A stretch of 64,000 nucleotides of DNA, from positions 1-64,000 of the forward strand of contig NZ_JANIPD030000040.1 of the NCBI RefSeq assembly GCF_024609215.1, read 5' to 3'. The DNA is from Curtanaerobium respiraculi. Lineage in GTDB: Bacteria; Actinomycetota; Coriobacteriia; Coriobacteriales; Eggerthellaceae. The translations under genes and the position numbers were made by a program. Numbering within the stretch: position 1 is the first letter of the stretch; each line of letters opens with the position of its first letter. Shown one piece after another: positions 31,993 to 41,239 of the stretch. The notes below the pieces were generated by a model. It was given only the letters and a program-made list of their open reading frames with translations, was not told the DNA's origin and searched no databases.

Positions 31993-33918
31993 TTACGAGT
32001 TGTACACGTCCAGCAGGCGAAGCAGGTCTGCCACCTGGTTCCTCAAGTCGTCTCCGGCGTCGGTGTCGGCGATGCGGCGCGGCGGGTCGTAGCGCTCCAC
32101 GACGCGTGCGTGCGAATGGATGTCGGCGTCCTTCGTGACAACCTCCTCCTTGGTGGGGTAGGGCTCGTGCGAGTACAACGTGAGCGCGTGCGCATCGCTG
32201 ACCAGCGTGTATCCGGCAATGCCCGTGGTTTCCCGGTACGCGGCGGACATGCCGCCGTCGATGTAGATGATCCTGCCGCCCACCTTCACCGGATCCTCGC
32301 CGTCCTTCACTTTCACGGGCACGTGGCCGCAGATGATATGGGCGGTTTCCCTGTCCAGCCCGAAATCGTCGAACACCGCATCGTAGCTGCTGGCATCTTC
32401 GAACAGCTTGTAGAACGCGTTCTTGTTCTCCTTGCGCGCGGACTTCTCCGCCACAAGATAGCTTTCGAACGTCGCCATCTTGCTCTTCGCGAACAGGGGC
32501 GATCCCTCGCCCAGCCACATGTACCACATCAGATCCCGGCCGCGCTTGCGCTCCTCGGGGTAGAGCGAGGTGAACGCGCGGTAGACCCATTCCTGCATGG
32601 TGTCGAACAGGGCCTTTCCCGAACATCGCTGCCCGAACACATCCACCTCCTCTAGGCTGCCGTTCTGGTTCATGGGAACGCAGGCGTGCAGCAGCAGGTT
32701 GTTGTTGCATATCTTGTACAGGCTTCCGGATTCCAGCAGGAAGCGCACGTGGCGCTGCAGCTTTTCCGACGTGGTGAACGCATGCTCCAAATGAGCGACG
32801 ACTGCTTCCTCCTCCGGGGTGAGCGCGTAGGGGTCGGCGCGATCCACCGTGGGGAAATAGGTGTCGGTGAGCTCGTACTCCACGCCCTCCACCATCACCG
32901 TGCCCGCCTCCCAATCGATGCGATGAAGCAGCTTGCGCCCCTCCAGGCCGAACGTGGGGTTCTCGTCGATCAACGCGGCCTCCACCTTGAACTGGATGAT
33001 CGCCATCGCCTTCTGGATTTTGACGCTCATCTGCGCCTCGAAGGGCGAAAGCCCCGGATCCGACTTCAGCCCGAACGCCGTGCAGGGGTCGTCGCGGTAC
33101 GTTTCCAACGCGAAGGTCGCCAGCGGGAGGATGTTGATGCCGTAGGCGTCCGCCAGGATGTCCAGGTTGCCGTACCGCGCGCAATTGCGCACCACGTGCG
33201 CGATGCAGCCGCGCTGGCCCAGGCTGGCGCCCATCCACACGATGTCGTGGTTGCCCCATTGCACGTCGACGGACGGGTATCGCATCAGCAGGTCCATGAT
33301 GGCGTCGGGCGAAGGGCCGCGGTCGAAAATGTCCCCGATGATGTGCAGGCGGCCGACGGTCAGGCGCTGTATGAGGAAGCAGAGGTCCTGGATGTACGAC
33401 GTGGCCTCGCCGGTGTCCACGATCGTGTTGATGATCGCATCGCGGTACGCCTCCTTCGCCGGGCCCTTTTCCGCGATGAGCTCGTCGATGGCCTGTGCGG
33501 TGGGGCCGGAGAGCATCTTGTCCACCACGGAGAGCGGCAGGGCATCGGCGGCGTGCTTCGCCACCTCGGCCAGGTGCCGCAGCACCGAGACGCACCAGGC
33601 ATCGGGGTCGGCTTGGTGGGCGAGCGCGTACTCGAGCTTGCCATAGGGGTAGGTGACAAGCGTCGCCAGCGCCTGCGCGTCCTGCTCGGGGAGCGCATCC
33701 CCCAGGGCCTCGTCGATGAGCTTGCGGACGGAGCCGCTGCCGTTGCGCAGGATATGGGCGAATGCGCGGTATTCGCCATGGACGTCCGAGAAGAAGTATT
33801 CAGCCCCCTTGGGGAGCTCGAGCTCGGAGGTGAGCCTGATCAACTCCGCCGCCGCCTCAGCCTTGGTGGGGAAGCGCTGCGACAGCAGTTCCAGATAGCG
33901 TTCGTCAGTGGTTTGCAT
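31993..33918 (-). CDS. fbp: Fructose-1,6-bisphosphatase, class III
   Basis: 641 aa, the typical length of the Firmicutes-type class III enzyme. It hydrolyses fructose 1,6-bisphosphate to fructose 6-phosphate in gluconeogenesis. Calcineurin-like metal motifs are in order: FSDVHGEYRAF (near residue 43), GDIFDRGP (near 196) and VQWGNHDIVWMG (near 219). ICGHVPVKVKDGEDPVK lies further on. It is monocistronic and divergent from the toxin-antitoxin pair. Confidence 0.95.
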   Translation of the reverse strand: MQTTDERYLELLSQRFPTKAEAAAELIRLTSELELPKGAEYFFSDVHGEYRAFAHILRNGSGSVRKLIDEALGDALPEQDAQALATLVTYPYGKLEYALAHQADPDAWCVSVLRHLAEVAKHAADALPLSVVDKMLSGPTAQAIDELIAEKGPAKEAYRDAIINTIVDTGEATSYIQDLCFLIQRLTVGRLHIIGDIFDRGPSPDAIMDLLMRYPSVDVQWGNHDIVWMGASLGQRGCIAHVVRNCARYGNLDILADAYGINILPLATFALETYRDDPCTAFGLKSDPGLSPFEAQMSVKIQKAMAIIQFKVEAALIDENPTFGLEGRKLLHRIDWEAGTVMVEGVEYELTDTYFPTVDRADPYALTPEEEAVVAHLEHAFTTSEKLQRHVRFLLESGSLYKICNNNLLLHACVPMNQNGSLEEVDVFGQRCSGKALFDTMQEWVYRAFTSLYPEERKRGRDLMWYMWLGEGSPLFAKSKMATFESYLVAEKSARKENKNAFYKLFEDASSYDAVFDDFGLDRETAHIICGHVPVKVKDGEDPVKVGGRIIYIDGGMSAAYRETTGIAGYTLVSDAHALTLYSHEPYPTKEEVVTKDADIHSHARVVERYDPPRRIADTDAGDDLRNQVADLLRLLDVYNS

Positions 33919-34019
33919 GATCGGCTCCGCTCACTCGGTTTGTTGTTCCCGCCGCCCCCCATTTTAGACGACTTCATGTATTACAATCGTATGGCAGCAT
34001 CTCATCTTAAGGAGGTTGT

Positions 34020-34307
34020 ATGGGCAAAGATGCCACCATGCACGTTCGTATCGATCCCGCGGCGAAGGAAGCGGCCGAGGAGATTTTCGAGAACATGGGC
34101 AGCAGCCTCTCAGAGGCGACGCGCGTCTTCGTGAACGAGGCCATCAAAGCCAACGGCCTGCCGTTCCGCCCCATCTCGACCGTTGGGAAGGGGCAGATGA
34201 AAGCCCAGGGCATTCTGCATGTGTTCGCACATCAGGAAAAGCGCGAAGCGGAGCGCGAGGCTTGGATCAGATCGCTGAGTGATAAATATGAGACTTTTAA
34301 TCGATGA
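34020..34307 (+). CDS. RelB/DinJ-family antitoxin
   Basis: 95 aa. The N-terminal half has the ribbon-helix-helix pattern of RelB/DinJ antitoxins: [20 protein letters not shown], then [21 protein letters not shown] perfect AAGGAGG precedes the ATG by 6 nt. It overlaps the downstream PIN gene by 20 nt, as is usual in toxin-antitoxin operons. It would repress its own promoter and neutralise the toxin. Confidence 0.85.
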   Translation: MGKDATMHVRIDPAAKEAAEEIFENMGSSLSEATRVFVNEAIKANGLPFRPISTVGKGQMKAQGILHVFAHQEKREAEREAWIRSLSDKYETFNR

Positions 34308-34656
34308 GACCGTCATCCTCAGGTATCTGCTTGAGGACAGCAAGACGAATTTCCGGAAAGCGTGCTCGGCCATATCGTCCGGTGATGCCTACACCTATCC
34401 CGAGATCATCGCGCGCGTGGCCGTCGCGTTGCGCGATGTCTACGGCGTTCCCCGCACCCAGATCGGCTACACGCTCGAGAAGCTGCTCGACGATATCTAC
34501 GTGGTCGAAGAGGATGTGGTGCGCTATGCCGTGCGGCTATTCGGATCGAGCATGCTCGATTTCGTGGACTGCCTGCTCGTAGGGCGCAACGCGCTGCACG
34601 GCGAGCAGATCATGTCCTTCGACAAACCCCTGCTCAAGCGGACGCTCATGCTGTAA
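34288..34656 (+). CDS. PIN-domain toxin (putative ribonuclease)
   Basis: 122 aa. Acidic residues at PIN active-site positions are present: D6 in [12 protein letters not shown]39 in YPEIIARV, D94 in [11 protein letters not shown] and D112 in MSFDKPL. The ATG at 34288 is preferred over GTG 34279. Both overlap the antitoxin. PIN toxins are usually paired with VapB-type antitoxins, so pairing with a RelB/DinJ-type protein is unusual. It probably cleaves tRNA or rRNA when free. Confidence 0.78.
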   Translation: MRLLIDETVILRYLLEDSKTNFRKACSAISSGDAYTYPEIIARVAVALRDVYGVPRTQIGYTLEKLLDDIYVVEEDVVRYAVRLFGSSMLDFVDCLLVGRNALHGEQIMSFDKPLLKRTLML

Positions 34657-34761
34657 GGGCGCAAGGGGGAGCGGCGGAGGCGCGCTCGATTCGCACGCGC
34701 CTCGCAACGACTCTGAAGGCCGCGGATCCCCAAGGCGCCGCCCGTTTCCCTTCGCAACGTG

Positions 34762-35253
34762 TCAGCTGCCTGCTGCCTGCTCGGCTCCCGCGGTCGTTCC
34801 GTCCTCTGAGGCGGCGGTATTCCCTGCGAGCATGAAGCCCACATGCATCTCGTTCTTGCCGACGTTGATTTCCATAACGCAAGCGCGCGTGTCGAGCGCG
34901 CCCGAAGGGTCGATGACGGCAAGGGTGTAGGTCCCCTTCCATCGGCCCGGGATGGGGACCTCGGTGCCCGGAGCTACCTTGACCGCGGCAAGCGGTTGGA
35001 GCTGCACGATGCCCGAGCGGGCATCGTCGGTGAGCTCATCTTGCACGGCTCCCTCGTAGACGCAGACAAGGCAGGCATCGCGTGCCACCTGCGCGTTCGT
35101 ATCGACCTTCACGAACAGGCTGCCTGTCCAAAGCGCTTCGACTGCGAGTGCGGAAGCGGCGACGAGCAGGATGAGGACGGCGATGACGGCATGTACGTTA
35201 TGCCGTGTCGATTCCTGTTCTTCGACGGGAGCCTGCTTTCTCGGTCTTGCCAT
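34762..35253 (-). CDS. Membrane-anchored protein of unknown function
   Basis: 163 aa. After a basic N terminus there is one hydrophobic helix (about residues 21-43, AVIAVLILLVAASALAVEAL), followed by a ~115-residue extracytoplasmic domain rich in beta-type sequence, ending in a Gly/Ala tail. Two Cys (ACLVCVY) and one later Cys occur outside. I do not recognise the family. GAGGAGG lies about 12 nt before the ATG. It has no clear operon partner. Confidence 0.6.
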   Translation of the reverse strand: MARPRKQAPVEEQESTRHNVHAVIAVLILLVAASALAVEALWTGSLFVKVDTNAQVARDACLVCVYEGAVQDELTDDARSGIVQLQPLAAVKVAPGTEVPIPGRWKGTYTLAVIDPSGALDTRACVMEINVGKNEMHVGFMLAGNTAASEDGTTAGAEQAAGS

Positions 35254-35354
35254 CGATGCGTGTGACCTCCTCGATATTGCGCATGCAGTCTCTGCGGTGC
35301 GGGCTTTTCGCTACCATTATATCAACAGTCGAGATGCCCGGGGACCGCGCACGG

Positions 35355-35915
35355 CTACATGCCGACCAGCCCGATGCCCGGGGTGAAGGTCGGCGCGCCG
35401 GGATGCCACTTCGCCGGGCAGACCGCGCCGCCGGCTTCGGCGACGAATTTCGCAGCCTGCAGCAGCCGCAGCAGCTCTTCGGCATTGCGGCCGATGCCGT
35501 CGGCGTTTATCTGGTACACCTGTATGCGGCCCTCGGGATCGACGATGAATTCCCCACGGTCGGCGACACCGCCTTCGGCGCGCATGACATCGAAATCGCT
35601 CACGAGCACGTGGCCGGGGTCGGCGAGCATGGGGAAGCGCACCTTCGAGACGCGCTCGGATTCGTCGTGCCAGGCCTTGTGCACGAACTCGGTGTCGCAG
35701 GATACGGAGTAGACCTCCGCCCCCTCGTTCACGAATCGATCGTATTGCATGGCGAGATCCTCGAGTTCGGTCGGGCACACGAACGTGAAGTCGGCCGGGT
35801 AGAAGAAGAACACGCTCCAGTGCCCGAGCACGTCGTCCTTGGTGACCGTCTTGAACGCACCGTCTTGGTAGGCACGTACCGAGAAGTCGTCGATCTGCTT
35901 ATTGATGAGTGTCAT
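35355..35915 (-). CDS. ahpC: Alkyl hydroperoxide reductase AhpC (2-Cys peroxiredoxin)
   Basis: 186 aa. The peroxidatic Cys47 is in DFTFVCPTE, and the resolving Cys is in GGAVCPAKW near residue 167. It reduces H2O2, peroxynitrite and organic peroxides. No ahpF or thioredoxin reductase gene adjoins it, so electrons must come from elsewhere. The ATG at 35915 is chosen over a GTG 9 nt upstream. It lies 157 nt downstream of the formate channel gene on the same strand and may be separately transcribed. Confidence 0.94.
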   Translation of the reverse strand: MTLINKQIDDFSVRAYQDGAFKTVTKDDVLGHWSVFFFYPADFTFVCPTELEDLAMQYDRFVNEGAEVYSVSCDTEFVHKAWHDESERVSKVRFPMLADPGHVLVSDFDVMRAEGGVADRGEFIVDPEGRIQVYQINADGIGRNAEELLRLLQAAKFVAEAGGAVCPAKWHPGAPTFTPGIGLVGM

Positions 35916-36072
35916 GGTTATCACTTTCTCGAGTCATCGGATTGCGAATCCCCGCATGCCGCCCCGCCTTCGCCCGTCGGCGATCGCGCGCATCCCCATC
36001 AATCGGAATGCCGGGATGCGGTTGGGCGCGGGCGGGGGAGAATACTGCGGCATGCGGGCGGGGTTTCCAGCG

Positions 36073-36915
36073 CTATGCGGCAGCCTCCTTCCTGCGGTAG
36101 CCGAGCCAGTAGATCAGCCCGACGAAGATCGCACCGCCGACGATATTGCCGACCGTCGCCAAGCTTATGTTGTATATGACGCCGCTCCAGCTGAGGGGTG
36201 CCGCTCCGTATCCGAAGGACGACGCGATGACGCCCATGGGGAGGAAGAACATGTTCGCGACGCAGTGCTCGAAACCCATGGCGACGAACGCCATGACCGG
36301 GAAGATCGCCGTGAATATCTTGTCGATGACCGTGCGCCCCGCAAAGCCCATCCAGACCGCCAGGCATACGAGCAGGTTGCACATGATGCCGCGGAAGAAT
36401 ATCTGGTCGGGGCCGAGGTTGATCTTGCCGGCGGCAACCGCGACCATCTGCGCGCCGATGGTGTTGTCCCCAGCCTTCGTGCCCATCAGGCCGCAGCCGA
36501 AGATGATGCCCACCAAGATGAGCGAGCCGATGAAGTTGCCCAGCCAGACAACAGCCCAGTTCTTCGCCACGGCGCTCCAGCGGATCTTCCTGCTGCCCGC
36601 TGCCATGACCAGAAGCACGTTGCCCGTGAAGAGCTCGGAGCCCGCAACGATGACGCAGATCAGGCCGAGCGCGAAGCATAGGCCGCCGAGCACGTTCGCC
36701 GCTGCGAATCCCAGCGTCTGATCGGCCTTGACATATGTCATGAACAGGGCCCCCATGCCGATCTGGATACCGGCCATGATGGCCAGCACAACCGTTCGCC
36801 CCAACTCGAGATTGGCCTTGCCCGTACCGACGGTCTCGGCTTTCGCCTCGAGGGCGGCTGCGGAAATGCAATCGGGCTTCGTAGACAGGATGTCTTCCTT
36901 CGTGATATGTTCCAT
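36073..36915 (-). CDS. focB: Formate/nitrite transporter family channel
   Basis: 280 aa with six hydrophobic segments and the FNT family layout, including FTGNVLLVMAAGS and a GFEHCVANMFFLPMG region. It forms a pentameric channel for formate or nitrite. The position, 82 nt after the hydrogenlyase protease gene and on the same strand, matches focB at the end of the E. coli hyf operon. Formate uptake for the hydrogenlyase is therefore the likely role. GGAAGGAACGAGG precedes the ATG. Confidence 0.85.
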   Translation of the reverse strand: MEHITKEDILSTKPDCISAAALEAKAETVGTGKANLELGRTVVLAIMAGIQIGMGALFMTYVKADQTLGFAAANVLGGLCFALGLICVIVAGSELFTGNVLLVMAAGSRKIRWSAVAKNWAVVWLGNFIGSLILVGIIFGCGLMGTKAGDNTIGAQMVAVAAGKINLGPDQIFFRGIMCNLLVCLAVWMGFAGRTVIDKIFTAIFPVMAFVAMGFEHCVANMFFLPMGVIASSFGYGAAPLSWSGVIYNISLATVGNIVGGAIFVGLIYWLGYRRKEAAA

Positions 36916-36997
36916 CCTCGTTCCTTCCCTCCTTAAAGCGGGTCTGGACTGCTTGCAAATCGGCGGCGTGAATAGCTTCGGATGCACGGGGCCTTCC

Positions 36998-37465
36998 TCA
37001 GCGTGCCGCCACGGGTTTCACATCGGGGAATTCCCCGCCCTCCTTCAGGCGCTCGTAAATCCATATGACCGAGTCATGCACGGCGGGCGTCAGCGCACCG
37101 AAGAAGTCCATGTGGGCAGGCTGTATTCCCAGAAAGACGATCTGCCCGCACGCGTTCGACAATTCCTCGAGCATGAGCGAGATGGGCAGCGAATGCGTTG
37201 TCATGAGATAGTTTGCCGCCACGTCGTCGGCCGTGAGGGTGCGAACCTCTCCCGGCGCGAGCTGCATGTCGGCAGCGTCGACGACGACCAGCAGGTCGGG
37301 CTTGCTGCGCCGGATGACCGAGAGGTAGTCTTCGGGCATCTGCCCGCCATCGAGCACATCCCACCCCTCGATCGGCTCGTCGAGCATCATCTTGGCGAGC
37401 ATCGGGCCCGCGGCATCGTCGCCGCGCAGCACCGCGCCCACCGTCAGGACCGTCTTACCGCTCAT
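36998..37465 (-). CDS. hycI: Hydrogenase maturation protease (HycI-like)
   Basis: 155 aa. It is the endopeptidase that trims the C terminus of the [NiFe] large subunit after nickel insertion. The VGAVLRGDDAAGP motif holds the nickel-sensing Asp near residue 17. LVVVDAADMQLAPG and THSLPISLMLEEL follow the HycI pattern. The start overlaps the HycH stop (ATGA). The longer open frame upstream is the HycH gene read in another frame. Confidence 0.92.
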   Translation of the reverse strand: MSGKTVLTVGAVLRGDDAAGPMLAKMMLDEPIEGWDVLDGGQMPEDYLSVIRRSKPDLLVVVDAADMQLAPGEVRTLTADDVAANYLMTTHSLPISLMLEELSNACGQIVFLGIQPAHMDFFGALTPAVHDSVIWIYERLKEGGEFPDVKPVAAR

Positions 37466-37980
37466 GGCCTGCGCTCCCTTCCCATAAGGTAGAGGACGCG
37501 GTCGCGCTTCATCGCCTGTAGCATCCCCGAGAACTCCTCGAGCCAGGCGCGGCACTCGCCGTCGGCACCCTGGGCCCGCCCGCACGCCTCGAGCGCGCGG
37601 GCGATCGGCTCGTCGAGCACGGCGAGCGATTCCTGGTCGACCTGTATCTCCCCTTGGCGCAGGATGCCCTCGAGCTTGTAGCGCGCCGCATCGTCTTCCA
37701 CCAGCGCGCATATGCGGCGGTACTGCGCGAGCGGGCAGCTCAGCCGTGCGCTGAAGCAATCGATGACGCCCGTGTGGTGCCCGACTGCGAGCGTGTAGTA
37801 CACGATATCGGTCGAGTCGGGGTCCACCGAGCGTTCGTTGTCGACGAATTTGCGACTGAGCTGGTAGAACACCACAACCGGCTCCTGCGGCGCCCGCGCG
37901 GGGCCGATGACGAGCGAGGCGGGGTCGGCGTGCTTCGCCCGCATCGCCTTTTGCGCCTGGCTCGAGATGGCGGTTCCCAT
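37462..37980 (-). CDS. hyfJ: HycH-family formate hydrogenlyase maturation protein
   Basis: 172 aa, somewhat longer than E. coli HycH (~136 aa) because of an N-terminal extension. The family core is clear: VVFYQLSRKFVDNE, DIVYYTLAVGHHTGVIDCF, RYKLEGILRQGEIQVD and a C-terminal RVLYLMGRER. HycH helps maturation of the hydrogenase large subunit. It follows the HycG-like gene by a few bases and overlaps hycI. Confidence 0.88.
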   Translation of the reverse strand: MGTAISSQAQKAMRAKHADPASLVIGPARAPQEPVVVFYQLSRKFVDNERSVDPDSTDIVYYTLAVGHHTGVIDCFSARLSCPLAQYRRICALVEDDAARYKLEGILRQGEIQVDQESLAVLDEPIARALEACGRAQGADGECRAWLEEFSGMLQAMKRDRVLYLMGRERRP

Positions 37981-37985
37981 GCCCC

Positions 37986-38870
37986 TCACCTCTCGGCGGC
38001 GTCGAGTATCGCCTGCGCGTTCTCGCCGGGCATCGTCCCGGGCGGGACGATGCGCCGCAGCCCTTCGCGCAAGAGCTCGTTTTCCTTCTCGGGCCCGACC
38101 GCCATGGCCATCAGATCGTCGCGCAGCGTGCGATAGACCTCGACCTTGCGCGGATCGCTCTCGCGGACGATGAGCTCGTTGAGGTTGGCGTAGACGCTCC
38201 CGTCCTTCTCGAGCGTCTCGAGGAAGATGTCCGAGAGGTCCTGCCCATAGCGATATCCCGAGTACAGGCGCGCTTTACGCTCGATCGCCGTGCGCACCTT
38301 GTAGGGCACATCGGAGAAACGCAGCGTCGCCTTGACGCCCGGCTCCTCCACGGTGTCGCTATGGTGCAGCTTCTGCCCTAGCAGCCCGAGCACGAGGGCG
38401 AACCCGTATACGGTTTGCGCGGGCGTCGGCGGGCATCCCGGGATGTAGACGTCGACGGGGATGACCTTGTCCGTCCCGCCCCACACGCAGTAATTGTCGT
38501 GGAAGATGCCGCCGGTGCATCCGCAGGCGCCGTAGGAGACCACGAGCTTGGGGTCGGGGGCGGCGTGGTAGGCGCGAAGGCCCGGCATGCGCATGGCGCG
38601 GGTGACCGCGCCCGTGTACACGAGGACGTCCGCGTGGCGGGGGCTGGGCGTGTTCTTGATGCCGAAGCGCTCGGCATCGAACACGGGGGTGATCGTCGCG
38701 AAGATCTCGATCTCGCAGCCGTTGCAGCCGCCGAGATCGCATCGGTAGATGTACACCGAGCGCTTGATGTCGTTGAGCAGCGCCTGCTTTGCGGCCTGCA
38801 CGCTCTCATCCAGCGTGATCTTGTCAGGACGGTACTGCAGCCGTTCCGATACCCTGTGGTCGATGATCAT
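37986..38870 (-). CDS. hyfI: Hydrogenase small subunit (HycG/HyfI, NuoB-like)
   Basis: 294 aa. It carries the [4Fe-4S] cluster closest to the [NiFe] site. Cluster cysteines are in RCDLGGCNGCEIEI, YGACGCTGGIFHD and YIPGCPPTP. The part after residue ~165 is a longer C-terminal extension than in E. coli HycG. It overlaps the HycF-like gene (ATGA). It transfers electrons from the HycF-like subunit to the active site. Confidence 0.92.
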   Translation of the reverse strand: MIIDHRVSERLQYRPDKITLDESVQAAKQALLNDIKRSVYIYRCDLGGCNGCEIEIFATITPVFDAERFGIKNTPSPRHADVLVYTGAVTRAMRMPGLRAYHAAPDPKLVVSYGACGCTGGIFHDNYCVWGGTDKVIPVDVYIPGCPPTPAQTVYGFALVLGLLGQKLHHSDTVEEPGVKATLRFSDVPYKVRTAIERKARLYSGYRYGQDLSDIFLETLEKDGSVYANLNELIVRESDPRKVEVYRTLRDDLMAMAVGPEKENELLREGLRRIVPPGTMPGENAQAILDAAER

Positions 38871-39478
38871 CGGGATGCACCTTCCCTTCTCTGCTCGGCG
38901 ATGCGCCGCGCTTCGGCCATGGCGTCGGCGCTGGGCTCGGGCGTCGGATCGCCCATTGCCTGTATCCGGTCGCGGGCGCGGTAAGCATCTGCCTTGCGCT
39001 TGCAGTCGGGGCAGGTGCGCACGAGCGCAAGCGCTTGCCGAATCTCGTCTTCGTCGGCATCCTGCGTCAAGATGCGCGCGGCATAATCGACCTCCTTCTG
39101 CGATGCGAAGTACGCGCCGCATTCGGCGCACTTCTGCAGGGGGTAGCTTGCCGTCTCCTCCAGGTCGTTCTTGTCGAACACGGCGAGTTCGAACTCCTTG
39201 GAGAGTTTGATGGCCTTCGTGGGGCACACTTCCTCGCAGCGCCCGCAGAATATGCAACGTCCGAAGTTGATCGACCATGTTGTCAGCCCCTTGCCGACGT
39301 CGATTTTCATCTGGATGGCATTGGGCGGGCAGGCGATCGCGCATGCCGCGCAAGCTATGCAGTCGGCCACATCGTGCACGGGCTTGCCGCGGTAATGCTC
39401 GTGCTGGTGCAGCGGTTCGAACGGATAGCCCGTTGTCGCGTTGCCGGTCCTGAGGACCTCCTTGATGGTTTTGAGCAT
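38867..39478 (-). CDS. hyfH: Hydrogenlyase 2x[4Fe-4S] subunit (HycF/HyfH, NuoI-like)
   Basis: 203 aa. Two ferredoxin motifs, CIACAACAIACPPNAI and CIFCGRCEEVCPTKAI, hold two [4Fe-4S] clusters. A CAECGAYF ... CPDCK zinc-type pair follows. The C-terminal tail is charged. It links the HyfA polyferredoxin to the HycG-like subunit in the peripheral arm of the hydrogenlyase. Confidence 0.92.
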   Translation of the reverse strand: MLKTIKEVLRTGNATTGYPFEPLHQHEHYRGKPVHDVADCIACAACAIACPPNAIQMKIDVGKGLTTWSINFGRCIFCGRCEEVCPTKAIKLSKEFELAVFDKNDLEETASYPLQKCAECGAYFASQKEVDYAARILTQDADEDEIRQALALVRTCPDCKRKADAYRARDRIQAMGDPTPEPSADAMAEARRIAEQRREGASR

Positions 39479-39491
39479 CTTGCCACCTTCC

Positions 39492-41225
39492 TCACATGTC
39501 CAGCGGGCTATGGCGGCGGGTGCGACAGTAGTTTTCGAGCTGCTGCTTCGTCACCACCTGCTCTTTGTCGTTCGTGACGTCGACGATGGTCACGCGCTCC
39601 GTGCATGAATAGCACGGGTCCAGCGACCCGACGATGAGGGCGGCATCCGAGATGGTGTTGCCGCGGAACATGTAGCGCAGCACCGGCCAGTTGCTATACG
39701 TCGAGGCCTTCGCGCGCCAACGGTAGCATTTCTGGTCGTTGCCGATCATCGACCAATGCACATCCTCGCCACGCGGCGCCTCGGTCCAGCCCAGGGCGAA
39801 CTTGCCGGGGACGATGTCGAACTTGTCGTTCAGGACCGGCCCCGCGGGAAGCTCGGCCGAAAGCAGCTCCTCGATGATGTCGAAGGAGTCGTTCACCTCG
39901 CCGGCTCGCACGAGGGTGCGTCCGAGGACGTCGTTGGTGTCGGCCGTGATGGGCTTGTGCCTATCGGCTATCGCCTTGTACCCGTCGAAGGGGTGCAGCC
40001 AGCGCGCATCGCGTGCGAACCCGCTGCCGCGCACAAGCGGTCCGACCGGACTGTAATCGCGCGCTATCTTGGGGTCGAGCACTCCCACGCCCTTGGCGCG
40101 GTTGATGAAATTCGGCGTGGATATCAGTTCGGCGACCAAGCGGCTCACGTCATCGCGCAGCTCGCCGATCAGGCGCAGCGTCTCGAGCTTCTGCTCGGCC
40201 AGTATGTCGCGCCGCACGCCGCCGATCAGGTTGTAGCCGTAGGTCTTGCGCGCTCCCGTGAGCAGCTCGGCGAGGTCCATCGCCTTCTCGCGCACGCGGA
40301 AGAAGTGCTGGAAACCCGTATCGAAGCCGCTGTAGTGGCAAACGAGCCCGAGGTTGAGCAGATGGGAGTGGAGCCGCTCCGTCTCGAGCATGATGGCGCG
40401 GATGTATTGGGCGCGCAGGGGCACCTCGATGCCCTGAGCGCGCTCGATCGTCTCGACGTAGGCGACGGAATGGGCGTAGCCGCAGATGCCGCATATGCGC
40501 TCGGCGAAAAACGATACGGCATCGTAGTCCAAGCGTGCCTCGGCGCACTTCTCCATGCCGCGGTGGATGAAGAACATGCGGTAGTCGGCGTCGACGATCT
40601 CCTCGCCCTCGACGTAGAGGCGGAAATGCCCCGGCTCGTCGGAGGTGATATGCATCGGCCCCATCGGGATCGTGGTCGTCTCGCGGCCCTGCGTGTCTTT
40701 CAAAAACTCGTAGTTCTCGATATCGCGCGTGGGCGCCGGGCGGTAGCGGTAGTCCATCGCGTCCTTGCGCAGGGGGTACATCCCCTGCGGCCAATCATCG
40801 GGCAGCACCAGGTTGCGGTTGTCGATGATGCCGATCGCGTGCAGGCCGAACATATCCTGCACCTCGCGCTCGCTCCACACAGCAGCGGGCACCTTGGGCG
40901 AGACCGCGTAGAACTCGCAGGTGTCGGCGGGAACCTCGACGCGCACTTGGAGCATGCAGCGGTCCTCTTCCTCCATCGACAGGACGTAGTAGAGCGCGAA
41001 CTTGTTTATGAGCGGGCGCTCGTCGTTGCCCACCATGACGGGGAGCCATCCCCCGCGCTGGTAGTACAGGTATTCGATGATCACCGGCGCCGAGTCCGCT
41101 TTGACGGTCATCACCGGCTGGTTCTCGGCAGCCCAGTTCACATCCTGCACGGCGCCCGGAAAGCGCTCCTTGACCGCTTCGATGTGCGTTGCGCCGGGAC
41201 GGGCCTTTGCCTTGCTTTTCGGCAT
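39492..41225 (-). CDS. hyfG: [NiFe] hydrogenase large subunit (HycE/HyfG)
   Basis: 577 aa. An N-terminal NuoC-like domain (about residues 20-165) is fused to the NuoD-like catalytic domain. The nickel-binding pairs are RICGICGYAHS (Cys245, Cys248) and DPCYSCTERV (Cys538, Cys541). The C-terminal peptide after DPCYSC is the part expected to be cleaved by HycI. This is a group 4 energy-conserving hydrogenase that reduces protons to H2. The ATG at 41225 starts MPKSKAKARPG. Confidence 0.95.
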   Translation of the reverse strand: MPKSKAKARPGATHIEAVKERFPGAVQDVNWAAENQPVMTVKADSAPVIIEYLYYQRGGWLPVMVGNDERPLINKFALYYVLSMEEEDRCMLQVRVEVPADTCEFYAVSPKVPAAVWSEREVQDMFGLHAIGIIDNRNLVLPDDWPQGMYPLRKDAMDYRYRPAPTRDIENYEFLKDTQGRETTTIPMGPMHITSDEPGHFRLYVEGEEIVDADYRMFFIHRGMEKCAEARLDYDAVSFFAERICGICGYAHSVAYVETIERAQGIEVPLRAQYIRAIMLETERLHSHLLNLGLVCHYSGFDTGFQHFFRVREKAMDLAELLTGARKTYGYNLIGGVRRDILAEQKLETLRLIGELRDDVSRLVAELISTPNFINRAKGVGVLDPKIARDYSPVGPLVRGSGFARDARWLHPFDGYKAIADRHKPITADTNDVLGRTLVRAGEVNDSFDIIEELLSAELPAGPVLNDKFDIVPGKFALGWTEAPRGEDVHWSMIGNDQKCYRWRAKASTYSNWPVLRYMFRGNTISDAALIVGSLDPCYSCTERVTIVDVTNDKEQVVTKQQLENYCRTRRHSPLDM

Positions 41226-41239
41226 GGTGCCTCCTCTCT

